NCBI RefSeq assembly: GCF_021043365.1
Contig: NZ_JAJNDU010000001.1
Span: 1,740,267 to 1,804,266 of the forward strand
Direction of reading: 5' to 3'
Length of the DNA stretch: 64,000 bases
Source of the DNA: Sphingomonas sp. IC-11
GTDB taxonomy: Bacteria; Pseudomonadota; Alphaproteobacteria; Sphingomonadales; Sphingomonadaceae
How positions within the stretch are numbered: position 1 is the stretch's first letter; every line of letters starts with the position of its first letter. The notes below the pieces were generated by a model. It did not search any database, was not told the origin of the DNA, and was given only the letters and a program-made list of their open reading frames with translations. Positions 16,685 through 25,831 of the stretch are shown in pieces. The translations under genes were made by a program, and so were the position numbers.

Positions 16685-19600
16685 ATGCGTGGTATTTTCT
16701 TGTCCAGGGCAATGCTCGGCACAACGGGGCTCATCGCCCTTGCGGCCGGCCTTGCAACGCCGGCAGCGGCACAAACACAACCGTCGAATGTCGCGACGGC
16801 CCAGATCGGCGATCCTGCGCCGGGAACCAGCGATGACAGCAGCGGGCCAGACGTGGTCGTCACCGGCACGCGCATCGTCCGGGACGGCTTCCAGGCACCA
16901 ACGCCGCTCACGGTGCTGACCCAGGAAGAAATTCAGAACTCCTCGCCGTCGAACAACGTCGCGGACTTCGTCAACCAGCTGCCGGCCCTGGCCGGCTCGA
17001 CCCGCCCGTCCAACTCGCGCCTGAACCTTTCGAGCGGGCAGGCCGGCATCAACGCGCTCAACCTGCGCAACCTGGGCGAAACGCGCACGCTGGTGCTGCT
17101 TGACGGCCGCCGCTCGGTTGCCTCGACCGTCACCGGGCTGGTCGACGTCAACACCATCCCGCAGGCGCTGATCAAGAGCGTGGAGGTCGTCACTGGCGGC
17201 GCGTCATCCGCTTACGGCTCGGACGCGGTGGCTGGCGTGGTGAACTTCGTGCTCGACAAGAAGTACACCGGGCTCAAGGTCGCCATCGACAGCGGCATCA
17301 CCGGAGAGGGCGACGGCGCCAATTACTCGTTCGCCGTGACGGGCGGCCTTGAGTGGGGCAGCGAAGGTCGTGGCCACCTGCTGGTCAACGCGGAGCTCGC
17401 ACATCGCGACGGCATCTTCGAAGTCGACCGCGATTGGAACGCCACCGGCTATGTTCGCATCCAGGATCCGAACTGGACCGCGACCAGCACCACGCCGCAG
17501 TATTTGATCCGCCGCCAGGTCGGCTCGGCCAACTCCACCCCCGGCGGCCTGATCACGGCCTCGACGGGCACCCGCACCAATCAGCTGCGCGGGACGTATT
17601 TCGGCTATAACGGGTCGGTAAACCAATATCAGTACGGCGCCCTCACCTTCCCGTCGCCGACGGGCACGGCGGTACCGTCGCTGACCCAGGGTGGTGACTG
17701 GCGGGTCAACGACTCCGGCCGCCGTATCGGCCTCGATCCCGAAGACGATCGCCGCGGTGTCTTTGCCCGCGCCAGCTACGAAATCGCCGACGATATCGAG
17801 ATTTTTGCGGAGGGTTCCTACAACTGGCAGCAGGTGTTCTTCAACGCCGGGCCGAACCTGTCGACCGGCATTGCGCTCAACGCCACCGGCTGCACCACCG
17901 TGCCCGTTCCGGTCACCTGCAACGCGTTCCTGTATAACGCACTTGGCCCGGCGGCGCTCAACGGGATCACCGGCGTCACCCTTGCCACGACGGCGGCAGA
18001 CCTGCCGTTCCGCGCTGCCGACAACAAGCGTGAGGTGCAGCGTTACGCGATCGGCGCCGAGGGCACGGCTGAGGTGTTCGGCAAGAACGCGATCTGGAAC
18101 ATCTACGGCCAATATGGCCGCGCGGATCTGCGTGAACAGCTTCGCAACATCATGCACATCAACCGCATGAACAATGCGACGGCGGCTGCTTTCGCCCCGG
18201 CCGGCAGCAGCTATGCCCCCGGTTCGATTCAGTGCCTGATCAACGTCGACGCCAGCACGACGAACAACGATCCGAACTGCGTCCCGCTCAACCGTCTGGG
18301 TATCGGTGTCGCGAACCCCGCCGCCATCGCCTATGTGCTTGGTGATCCGTACCGCGACGAAGTGGTCGAACAGTATAACGCTGCCTTCAACGTCTCGGTC
18401 ACGCCGTTCCGCACCTGGGCGGGCGACGTAAGCATCGCGACCGGCGCGGAATACCGCGAGGAGAAGATCCGCGGCTTCGTGCCGACTGAGTTCCAGCCGA
18501 CGGCGACCACCAATGCCGCTGGCCGGCCGACCACGTCGAACGCTTGGTCGGTGGGTAACTATCTGCCCACCAACGGCAGCTACAACGTGAAGGAAGTCTT
18601 CCTCGAAACGGTGGTGCCGCTCGGGTTCGGGCTGGAGTTCAATGGCGCCGTTCGTGCAACGGACTATTCCACCGCCGGCTATGTCACCACTTGGAAGGCC
18701 GGTGCGACGTGGCAGCCGATCGACGACTTCCGCGTCCGTGTCACTCGCTCGCGTGATATTCGTGCGCCCAACCTGAACGAACTGTACCAGGGCGGCTCCG
18801 CCAACAGTGACTCGGTTCGCAACCCTGCCTACACCACCGATGGCGCCAACGGTCCGTCGTCGTTCGGCTACTCGGGCTTTGTCACTGGCAACACCAACCT
18901 GCGCGTCGAAAAGTCCGATTCCTGGAACGCCGGCATCGTTCTGACGCCGCGCTTCCTGCCCGGCTTCAACCTGTCGGTCGATTACTTCGACATCCAGATC
19001 GAGGACGGGATCACCACCTTCAGCGCACAGAGCATCTTTGACCTGTGCTATGTCGGCAATCAGGATTTCTGCGCCGCGATCTCGGACGATCCGAGCCGCT
19101 CGACGCCGGGTCAGCCGTATAAGCTGGTTCGCAGCCAGCCGTTCAACGCTGCCGGTCAGACGGTGCGCGGCGTCGACATCGACGCCTCCTATCGCCTGCC
19201 GCTGCAGCGGGTCTTCGCCGACGCGGAGGGTACCTTCACCCTGCGCGGCGTGGCGACGCGGTATATCGACAACATCCTCGACACTGGCGTGCCGGGTGCC
19301 GTTATCTCCAACTCGGTCGGCGTGAATGGCGGCCAGTCCACCACGCCCAAGTGGATTTACCGTTTCAGCGCGACCTACGACACGCCGAACTTCGCGATCA
19401 CGGCGGTCGGTCGCGGTATCAGCGCGGGCAAATATGTCGCGAACGGTGTGGAATGCACCACCGGCTGCCCGGTTTCGACGGTCAACGCACCCACGTATGA
19501 AAGCAATCGAGTGTCGGGTGTGTTTTATGCCGACCTGAACCTGACGCAGAAGGTGACGTTCGGTGACGCGGAGGCGCAGTTCTTCGTGAACGTCACCAAC

Positions 19601-19714
19601 CTCTTCGATCGCTGGCCGCTGCTGCTGCCGGAAACAGGTCTCGCCGCGAACAGCACCTATTCGGATCTGCTCGGCCGCCAGTTCCGCATCGGCCTCCGCA
19701 TGGAGACGCGCTGA
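16685..19714 (+). CDS. TonB-dependent receptor
   Basis: A 1009-residue outer-membrane receptor. The signal peptide ends near residue 29 (TPAAA). An N-terminal plug follows with a DVVVTGTRI TonB-box-like start, NLRNLGETRTLVLLDGRR and SSAYGSDAVAGVVNFV, and then a long barrel ending with a VTNLFDR strand and a basic tail. This pattern is typical of the very large sphingomonad receptors for oligopeptides, siderophores or saccharides. It is divergent from the acylase/D-aminoacylase/dgcNA operon and is followed by a clear terminator, so it is a single-gene unit. Muropeptide or acylated peptide uptake is a context-based guess. Confidence 0.93.
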   Translation: MRGIFLSRAMLGTTGLIALAAGLATPAAAQTQPSNVATAQIGDPAPGTSDDSSGPDVVVTGTRIVRDGFQAPTPLTVLTQEEIQNSSPSNNVADFVNQLPALAGSTRPSNSRLNLSSGQAGINALNLRNLGETRTLVLLDGRRSVASTVTGLVDVNTIPQALIKSVEVVTGGASSAYGSDAVAGVVNFVLDKKYTGLKVAIDSGITGEGDGANYSFAVTGGLEWGSEGRGHLLVNAELAHRDGIFEVDRDWNATGYVRIQDPNWTATSTTPQYLIRRQVGSANSTPGGLITASTGTRTNQLRGTYFGYNGSVNQYQYGALTFPSPTGTAVPSLTQGGDWRVNDSGRRIGLDPEDDRRGVFARASYEIADDIEIFAEGSYNWQQVFFNAGPNLSTGIALNATGCTTVPVPVTCNAFLYNALGPAALNGITGVTLATTAADLPFRAADNKREVQRYAIGAEGTAEVFGKNAIWNIYGQYGRADLREQLRNIMHINRMNNATAAAFAPAGSSYAPGSIQCLINVDASTTNNDPNCVPLNRLGIGVANPAAIAYVLGDPYRDEVVEQYNAAFNVSVTPFRTWAGDVSIATGAEYREEKIRGFVPTEFQPTATTNAAGRPTTSNAWSVGNYLPTNGSYNVKEVFLETVVPLGFGLEFNGAVRATDYSTAGYVTTWKAGATWQPIDDFRVRVTRSRDIRAPNLNELYQGGSANSDSVRNPAYTTDGANGPSSFGYSGFVTGNTNLRVEKSDSWNAGIVLTPRFLPGFNLSVDYFDIQIEDGITTFSAQSIFDLCYVGNQDFCAAISDDPSRSTPGQPYKLVRSQPFNAAGQTVRGVDIDASYRLPLQRVFADAEGTFTLRGVATRYIDNILDTGVPGAVISNSVGVNGGQSTTPKWIYRFSATYDTPNFAITAVGRGISAGKYVANGVECTTGCPVSTVNAPTYESNRVSGVFYADLNLTQKVTFGDAEAQFFVNVTNLFDRWPLLLPETGLAANSTYSDLLGRQFRIGLRMETR

Positions 19715-19725
19715 TCGCCATCAAG

Positions 19726-19754
19726 GGGGCGAGCGCAACCGCTCGCCCCTTTTT
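19726..19754 (+). terminator. Rho-independent terminator of the TonB receptor
   Basis: A perfect 10-bp stem, GGGGCGAGCG / CGCTCGCCCC, with a CAAC loop is followed by five T residues, 12 bases after the stop codon. This is the clearest intrinsic terminator in the window. Confidence 0.93.
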
Positions 19755-19829
19755 CTTTCGTCGGCAGCCCAGCAAAGGGCGCCGCCGGCGCGCTCGACGC
19801 CGCGCCTCCGGGCTATTCGTCGCGTCCGA

Positions 19830-20522
19830 TCATCTGCCGGCGCCCGCCGCCCGCAGGCTCTCGCACTGCTTCACCAGCGTCCGCGCACTCTGCTCCGTCA
19901 GCGGCTGGAACAGCAGCGACTGCCACCCAGCCACCGTCTCCAGGTCGAAGTCCCACCAGCGCGATTCCGCGACCAGCGTTGCGATGGGATCCGGGAAGCG
20001 CGCCCGGAGCATACGGGCTGGGACGCCGCCCATGATCGCGAACGGTGGGACGTCGCGTGTCACCACGGCTCCTGCCGCCAGCACCGCGCCGTCGCCGATG
20101 CTGCGGCAACCGCTTAAGATCGTGACGCGGTCACCGATCCAGACATCATTGCCGATCACCAGCGGGTTTTCTTCGTCCAGCGGTATCGTATCGCGCGGCA
20201 CCAGGCCCAGCTTCGCATTGTAGAAAAAGGGATGCTGGCTCACCCGTTCGATGGGATGGTCCCGGCGCCGCACGATCAGTTCCTGACCGACGGAGCACCA
20301 GCGGCCTACCACCGTGCCGCGCGGCAACACGCCGCGGTGCAGGATCGCGCCATAGGAATAGTCGCCGATCGTCACCCCCTGATGCGCCCGCATCAACCTG
20401 CGCAGCCGCGGGGAGCGCATTTCCCCGCCGTCCCAGCGCCGCATCAGCCGAAGGAACCAGCCGTGCGATCGTCGCCCGGCGTACAGTTTCTCCAACACCG
20501 TTGATTGCAGCGCCTCGATCAT
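19830..20522 (-). CDS. Hexapeptide-repeat (CatB/LbH-type) acetyltransferase
   Basis: A 230-residue left-handed beta-helix acyltransferase. The repeat region contains VWIGDRVTILSGCRSIGDG and AAGAVVTRDVPP, with the closing GGVPAR motif of the CatB/xenobiotic acetyltransferase branch. A short helical tail follows. It is divergent from the beta-helix gene at 20,642, with about 119 bases between them, and marks the edge of the polysaccharide locus, so it probably acetylates a sugar of the exopolysaccharide or a precursor. The sugar specificity cannot be told. Confidence 0.8.
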   Translation of the reverse strand: MIEALQSTVLEKLYAGRRSHGWFLRLMRRWDGGEMRSPRLRRLMRAHQGVTIGDYSYGAILHRGVLPRGTVVGRWCSVGQELIVRRRDHPIERVSQHPFFYNAKLGLVPRDTIPLDEENPLVIGNDVWIGDRVTILSGCRSIGDGAVLAAGAVVTRDVPPFAIMGGVPARMLRARFPDPIATLVAESRWWDFDLETVAGWQSLLFQPLTEQSARTLVKQCESLRAAGAGR

Positions 20523-20641
20523 TCCGCTCCCCCGTTATTCCCGGCGCCTGAACCAGGCTGCTCCATTTCTGCGCCAACTCTTTCCGCAGCCCGCACGACC
20601 GGCGGTATCTGTGTTGGTGCAGCATCACGCGGCGGGGGACC

Positions 20642-21772
20642 ATGCCGATCACCTCAATCCGATCCGTTTCGGCCACGATTGCTGGCTGCATCGGCGCGTT
20701 CATCGCAGGCTCGGCGATACCGGCGCCTGCCGCCATGAGGGACGTGGTGGTGCGCGACACACCGCAGCTTGTGACAGTGCTGCGGCAGTCCCGCGGGGGG
20801 AAGCGTGTCCTGCTCGCACCGGGCGAATATGCGCCCTTCGCGCTGCGCGGCATTGCCCCGCCAGCCGAACTGGTGATCACCTCTCAGGATCCTTCAAGGC
20901 GGGCGGTGCTCACCGGGGTCAACCTGCGGGACGGCGCAAACCTCACCTTCCGCAATCTCGTGCTGCGCGGCTCGGGCAAGGCGGTGCAGGAAGACTTTCT
21001 GTTCCGTCGCATGCGCAATCTGACGATCAGCAACATTCTCGCCAGCGGACGTCCCGGTGCGGTCGGCCTCGCCGAGGACAAGATCATGCAATTGCGAGAA
21101 TGCACGGATGCCGCGATCACGCGCGCCGAGTTCACCAATGCGGTGATCGCCCTTTCACTTCTCGACACGAAGGGCGTGTCGGTAACGTCCAGTTACTTTC
21201 ACGGCCTGCGGATGGATGCGATCCGCGGCGGCGGCAATTCGGATGTTCTGATCGGGTATAATTATATCACGGGCTTCAGCCCAAAGGCAGGGGACCACCC
21301 CGATGGCATCCAGTTCTGGACTAGTCGTCAGAAAGCTGCCGCGCATGACATCAGGATCGTTGGCAATGTCATTCATCGCGGCCGCGGAAAGGCGATGCAG
21401 GGCATCTTCATGCGCGATGAAACCAGCAACCTTCCTTATCGCAACGTATATATTCAGGATAATTTAGTCGCCGGGGGCATGTTCAACGGCATCGCTGTTC
21501 TCTCCCAAACCAAATCCCTTACCCTTAAGAACAACGTCGTCGCTGCGTACCCGGATCAGAAGAGCTGGATACGGGTAAACGACCATGCAACGCTGCGTGA
21601 TAACAGCGCGCCGATCTACCTCATCGGCAACAACCGCGCGAAGGTTGTGGCGAACAACCATATTACACCCGTTCGCGCGGATGCTGGCGCGGCAGCGCTA
21701 AAAGCCTGGGCGCGCGGGCGCCCGCTCCATCGCTACAGCGAAAGTCTCCGCCGCCATGTCGACAGTCTCTGA
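20642..21772 (+). CDS. Exported right-handed beta-helix protein
   Basis: A 376-residue protein with a Sec signal peptide (hydrophobic residues 11-27, ending PAPAA) and a repetitive parallel beta-helix: LTFRNLVL, LTISNILA, VSVTSSYFHGL, DIRIVGNVIHRG, NVYIQDNLVAGG, LTLKNNVVAA. The central conserved stretch GDHPDGIQFW (217-226) and the block after it (NVIHRG, QGIF, DET, LPY, NG) match the N-terminal half of the RTX protein at 31,139. Such helices are found in polysaccharide lyases, epimerases and hydrolases. It overlaps the following glycosyltransferase by 17 bp. Likely a periplasmic polysaccharide-modifying or trimming enzyme; the reaction is unknown. Confidence 0.8.
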   Translation: MPITSIRSVSATIAGCIGAFIAGSAIPAPAAMRDVVVRDTPQLVTVLRQSRGGKRVLLAPGEYAPFALRGIAPPAELVITSQDPSRRAVLTGVNLRDGANLTFRNLVLRGSGKAVQEDFLFRRMRNLTISNILASGRPGAVGLAEDKIMQLRECTDAAITRAEFTNAVIALSLLDTKGVSVTSSYFHGLRMDAIRGGGNSDVLIGYNYITGFSPKAGDHPDGIQFWTSRQKAAAHDIRIVGNVIHRGRGKAMQGIFMRDETSNLPYRNVYIQDNLVAGGMFNGIAVLSQTKSLTLKNNVVAAYPDQKSWIRVNDHATLRDNSAPIYLIGNNRAKVVANNHITPVRADAGAAALKAWARGRPLHRYSESLRRHVDSL

Positions 21773-22808
21773 CGCGCGCGCGCCCTTGCGGCCGACGCCC
21801 GCCAACGATCCTTTCCCTCCTGCGACGAAGGCGGCGCCGCCGGCAGGATCGCGAACACTGCTGATCAAGGCGAAGGGTGGCCTTGGCAACCGTATGCTGG
21901 CCGCGGTCACCGGGGTGATCCTCGCCCAGCTCAGCGGTCGCACTCCCGTCATCGACTGGCGGGATGGGCTGTACGTGCCGGAGGGTACCAATCTCTATCC
22001 GCTACTGTTTCGTGACCCGATCGGCATCGATCCTGCTCATTTTGACGACAGCACGGCGGTCGCCCCTTCGCTGTGGACTGGCCGCCTGACCGAACAGCCG
22101 GTCACCATCATCGCCCGCCACTTTCCGGATAAACATTCCAGCCCGTTCATTTACCGGCGCCTGTCCGTCCCGTTGACCGCCGCCGACCCCGCCGCTCCTG
22201 TGGGTGTGTTCTGGTCCTACCTACCGAAGCTTGCGCGCCTCCGGGGGCGCCTGCGGGCGGATCGCCGGTTCGACGGGCGGAGCCTGGACGCGATCACGCA
22301 GGATATGCTGCACCGCTTCTTCACCCCCAACGATCGGGTGCGCCAGGCTGTCAGCCATCTTTTCGCCGGGCGTCGGCGCCCGATGATTGGCGTCCACATC
22401 CGTTTCACCGACCGCAAGGTTCCGCTCGCGAAGATCGAACGTGCGTTGATCAGGCTGCGCGCACATTCGCCGGCCAGCGACATCTTTCTGGCAACCGACA
22501 GCGCGGAGGCTCAGCGGTACATCACGTCCCGCTTCAAGCGGGTCTTCACCATCGACAAGCAGCTGGTGGAGGATGGACGAGCGCTACATTATGCCGGAAC
22601 CCAGATGAGCGACCCGCTACGGGAAGCGGAAAACGCCGTGATCGACATGTTCGCGCTCGCGGGATGCGACTGGCTCATCCACTCCCGGCATTCCACCTTC
22701 TCGGTCGCAGCCAGCTTGATCGGGGGAATCTCGCCCAAGCGCCAGATCGACGTTGATCGCTTCAATGCGAAGGTGATCGTCAAACGCTGGTTCCAGTCCT
22801 TTGCCTGA
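21756..22808 (+). CDS. NodZ/GT23-like glycosyltransferase
   Basis: A 350-residue protein resembling nodulation protein NodZ and alpha-1,6-fucosyltransferases. The N-terminal nucleotide-sugar region contains KGGLGNRMLAAVTG, the middle has GVHIRFTDRK (compare the VHIRRGD donor-binding motif), and the C-terminal part has IFLATDS and IHSRHSTFS. No membrane span is evident, so it should act at the cytoplasmic side on a lipid-linked repeat unit. It is the only glycosyltransferase I can identify in this polysaccharide locus. It overlaps the beta-helix gene upstream and is 36 bases before the polymerase gene. A deoxyhexose donor is plausible but unproven. Confidence 0.65.
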   Translation: MSTVSDARAPLRPTPANDPFPPATKAAPPAGSRTLLIKAKGGLGNRMLAAVTGVILAQLSGRTPVIDWRDGLYVPEGTNLYPLLFRDPIGIDPAHFDDSTAVAPSLWTGRLTEQPVTIIARHFPDKHSSPFIYRRLSVPLTAADPAAPVGVFWSYLPKLARLRGRLRADRRFDGRSLDAITQDMLHRFFTPNDRVRQAVSHLFAGRRRPMIGVHIRFTDRKVPLAKIERALIRLRAHSPASDIFLATDSAEAQRYITSRFKRVFTIDKQLVEDGRALHYAGTQMSDPLREAENAVIDMFALAGCDWLIHSRHSTFSVAASLIGGISPKRQIDVDRFNAKVIVKRWFQSFA

Positions 22809-22844
22809 TCGCTCGTTATTGTATCGCGTGGGGCAACGCCGCTG

Positions 22845-24284
22845 ATGTCGGTTATGGCTGAGCATCTCGGATCCGTGCACACACGGGCCGGGCCCAAGGT
22901 GGCCCTACGTCGTGGGCGCCTCGTGCGAGTTTCCACGCCCGCACCGGGGACACCCGCCCCTTTCCCGGAGGCGCAGCTCACGCCGGTGCCGCAATTGGCC
23001 CTGCGTACCAGAGCGGCCATCGTGCTGTTCGTCGCCGCGCTGTTCCTGCCATCGGTGTATTTCATCGGGCCCGTCGTGCTCTCGCCCGCGCTGCTTTACC
23101 TGGCCTTGGCCTTCCTCCCTTTGCTCGCCTTCTGGCTGATGGGTCACGCCGGCCCGCGCCTCGCGACTGACATGCTGGTGCTCGCCTTCGCGGGATGGGC
23201 CTTCCTCACCCGCTTCGTACAGCTGGACGTCGCTGCTGCGTTGGAGCCGGCCGGCGTCGTGCTGCTTCAGACAGCTGGCGCCTATATCGCCGGCCGCGTG
23301 CTCGCCCAGAATGCAGCGGCGACCCGACTGGTGTTCGCCACGGCGATCACCGGCGTTGCCCTGATGTTGCCGTTTCTCCTGTGGGAATCGGTTACTGGCG
23401 CGAAACCGCTGCTCGATGTCGCCGCACTGTTCGGCAAGACGCTGCTGCCGACGCAAATGGACCCGCGCTGGGGCTTTCAGCGCGCCCAGGGGGTTTTCGA
23501 ACATCCCATTCTGCTCGGCATGTTTGTCGCCACCCTCGTCTCGGCGGCCACGTTCATGTTCCACGGGCGGCGCGGCCGGATGATGCGGTGGCTAGCCGCG
23601 CCCGCGGTTGTACTCTCGGCCATGACCTCGCTGTCGACCGGCGCCTTGCTCAGCATGAATATCCAGTTCGGCCTGATGCTGTGGAACGCGGTTCTGCGGC
23701 ACGTGAAGAAGCGATGGGCGATCCTCATCTGGCTGGTGATCGCGCTTTACGTCACCGCCGATCTGCTGTCGGACCGCACGCCGTTTCACCTGTTTGTCGA
23801 CTATGCGACGTTCAGCGCCCAGAGCTCGTACAATCGCATCCTCATCTGGCAATATGGCTCGGCCGCGGTCATGGACTCGCCGCTCCTTGGCCATGTGACG
23901 GACGATTGGGATCGACCGGCGTTCATGCACGCCAGCATGGACAATTTCTGGCTGGTTATCGCCTACCGCTATGGGCTGCCAGGATTTGCCCTTCTTGCCG
24001 CCGCCTTCATCCTGACGATCTGGCGGATCGCTCATCATCCGGACGCTGATGAACAGGGTCGTGACATGCGCCGGGCGGTCATTTTCTCGCTTGTTGCCAC
24101 CATGATCGCCGCGGTCAGCGTTCATCTCTGGAACAACAGCTACATATGGCTGATGTTCATGCTGGGGGCCGTGGCGTGGATGACGCGCACGGACGCAGGC
24201 ATTGCCGAATGCCCATCGGGCTCTCCTGCCGATCAACAGCCGACGGAAAGCCGGCATGCTCGCCTGCGCCGGCTCGGCTTCTGA
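22845..24284 (+). CDS. O-antigen polymerase-like membrane protein (Wzy)
   Basis: A 479-residue protein with about ten to twelve hydrophobic spans and a large extracytoplasmic loop around residues 300-370 (SAQSSYNRILIWQYG, then LGHVTDDWD), a layout typical of Wzy polymerases and O-antigen ligases. It would join lipid-linked repeat units in the periplasm. It lies between the glycosyltransferase and the flippase gene, 36 and 36 bases from them. Sequence conservation in this family is low, so polymerase rather than ligase is inferred from the neighbouring Wzx and Wzz-type genes. Confidence 0.75.
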   Translation: MSVMAEHLGSVHTRAGPKVALRRGRLVRVSTPAPGTPAPFPEAQLTPVPQLALRTRAAIVLFVAALFLPSVYFIGPVVLSPALLYLALAFLPLLAFWLMGHAGPRLATDMLVLAFAGWAFLTRFVQLDVAAALEPAGVVLLQTAGAYIAGRVLAQNAAATRLVFATAITGVALMLPFLLWESVTGAKPLLDVAALFGKTLLPTQMDPRWGFQRAQGVFEHPILLGMFVATLVSAATFMFHGRRGRMMRWLAAPAVVLSAMTSLSTGALLSMNIQFGLMLWNAVLRHVKKRWAILIWLVIALYVTADLLSDRTPFHLFVDYATFSAQSSYNRILIWQYGSAAVMDSPLLGHVTDDWDRPAFMHASMDNFWLVIAYRYGLPGFALLAAAFILTIWRIAHHPDADEQGRDMRRAVIFSLVATMIAAVSVHLWNNSYIWLMFMLGAVAWMTRTDAGIAECPSGSPADQQPTESRHARLRRLGF

Positions 24285-24320
24285 ACAGGACCGATCCCTA
24301 ATGAGGAACTGCCAGCAGTG

Positions 24321-25724
24321 ATGCTCCGGTCCGGTACGATCGTCCTGGTTGCCAATGTGGTCGATGTCGCAGCGGTCCTCCTCCGCAACATCATCCTTGC
24401 GCGCCTTTTGCCCGTCGAACAGTTCGGCCTCGCCGCGACCTTTTCGATCCTGATGACCATGATCGAAACCTTCCAGAACGTGGGGCTGAACCGGCTCGTG
24501 GTGCAGGACTCACGCGCCGAGGATCCACATTTTCTCGCCAGCCTTCACGGCGCGCAGATCGGCGTCAGCGTTGCCGCGGCCCTGTTGCTGGCCGCGTTCG
24601 CCTATCCCTTCGCACTTGCCATGGGCACACCGGCGCTCACTTCCGCGTATCTGCTGCTTGCGCTGGTTCCGCTGGCGAACGCCTTCGGCAATCTCGAGAC
24701 ATTCCGGATGCAGCGGCACGGCAAGTTCGGGCCGCAGGTGCGCCGCGCATTGCTCTCGCAGCCGATCGGGCTTCTCGCGATCTTACCTGGCTATTGGTGG
24801 CTCGGCGATCACCGCGCAGCCCTCGTCTCCATCATCGCTCAGCAATGGGCGGCAGTGGTCCTCACCCATGTTCACGTGCGTCCAGCCTTCCGCGTCGCCT
24901 TCGACCGCATGGTTTGGCAGACCGCCGCTGCTTTCGGCTGGCCCCTGATCGCTAACGGCCTCCTCATGTTCCTTATTCTGAACGGGGACCGGATCATCGT
25001 TCTTCACCGCTTCGGGCCGGCCGCGCTTGGCTGGTTCAGCGCGGCAGTGATGCTTACGCTCACGCCTGCCAACCTGATCGCCAAGTCGCTGCAGACGGTG
25101 ACGCTGCCTCCTCTTTCCCGCGCCCGCTCGAATACCGGTGCCTTCCAGCGCATCTACGACCGCTGCTGTAGCGCAACCGCGCTGGCCGCTCTTGCCAGCA
25201 TCCTGGGCGCCTTGTTGCTCGGCAAGGTCATCATCGCCTTGCTCTTCGGCGAGAAGTTCATGCCCGCGGCGGGCTTCCTCACCGCTCTAGCCTGCATGAA
25301 TGCGCTTCGCCTCCTCCGTGTGGCGCCGACGATTGCGGCCATGGCGCATGGCGAGACCCGCAATCCGCTCTACGCGAACCTGGTGCGAGCGCTTGGCGTA
25401 CCGCTCGCAATGGCTGCGGCCACTCTCACCGGCGCAATCGGGCCGATGATCCTCGCCGGCATCCTCGCCGAACTGGCCGGTGCCACCCTCGCTGGCGAAT
25501 TGGCCCACCGACGTGCCGGGATCGACGGCGCCCGTTACCGACAGCTTCTCCTGTTGTTGACGCTCTGTCTTGCGGCCGCGCTGATGGTGACGTGGGGCAG
25601 CGGCTATGGCTGGCTCCTTCTCCTCCCGCTTGCCACGCTGCTTCTCGGGCGTTGCGCTGCCAGGCTCGACCTTTCGGCTGCCCTACAAGTCTTTCGCGCG
25701 ACGCCGACGTCCCGGCGCGGCTAA
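24321..25724 (+). CDS. Polysaccharide flippase (Wzx, MOP family)
   Basis: A protein of about 467 residues with around twelve to fourteen membrane spans and an N-terminal segment (NVVDVAAVLLRNIILARLLPVEQFGLAA) typical of oligosaccharide translocases. Wzx moves undecaprenyl-linked repeat units across the inner membrane. A GTG directly precedes the ATG at 24,321 and could be the start. It follows the polymerase gene by about 36 bases. Function is assigned by fold class and by the adjacent Wzy, PCP and OPX genes. Confidence 0.85.
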   Translation: MLRSGTIVLVANVVDVAAVLLRNIILARLLPVEQFGLAATFSILMTMIETFQNVGLNRLVVQDSRAEDPHFLASLHGAQIGVSVAAALLLAAFAYPFALAMGTPALTSAYLLLALVPLANAFGNLETFRMQRHGKFGPQVRRALLSQPIGLLAILPGYWWLGDHRAALVSIIAQQWAAVVLTHVHVRPAFRVAFDRMVWQTAAAFGWPLIANGLLMFLILNGDRIIVLHRFGPAALGWFSAAVMLTLTPANLIAKSLQTVTLPPLSRARSNTGAFQRIYDRCCSATALAALASILGALLLGKVIIALLFGEKFMPAAGFLTALACMNALRLLRVAPTIAAMAHGETRNPLYANLVRALGVPLAMAAATLTGAIGPMILAGILAELAGATLAGELAHRRAGIDGARYRQLLLLLTLCLAAALMVTWGSGYGWLLLLPLATLLLGRCAARLDLSAALQVFRATPTSRRG

Positions 25725-25831
25725 CTTCCCACCTGTTCGGTGGAAGATACCGCCAAGGTGGACCCATTCCCTTGCCGGCCGGCGCTCACGCGACCCATGA
25801 CAAGTGTCGAACCACCGGAAGGGCGCGCGAC

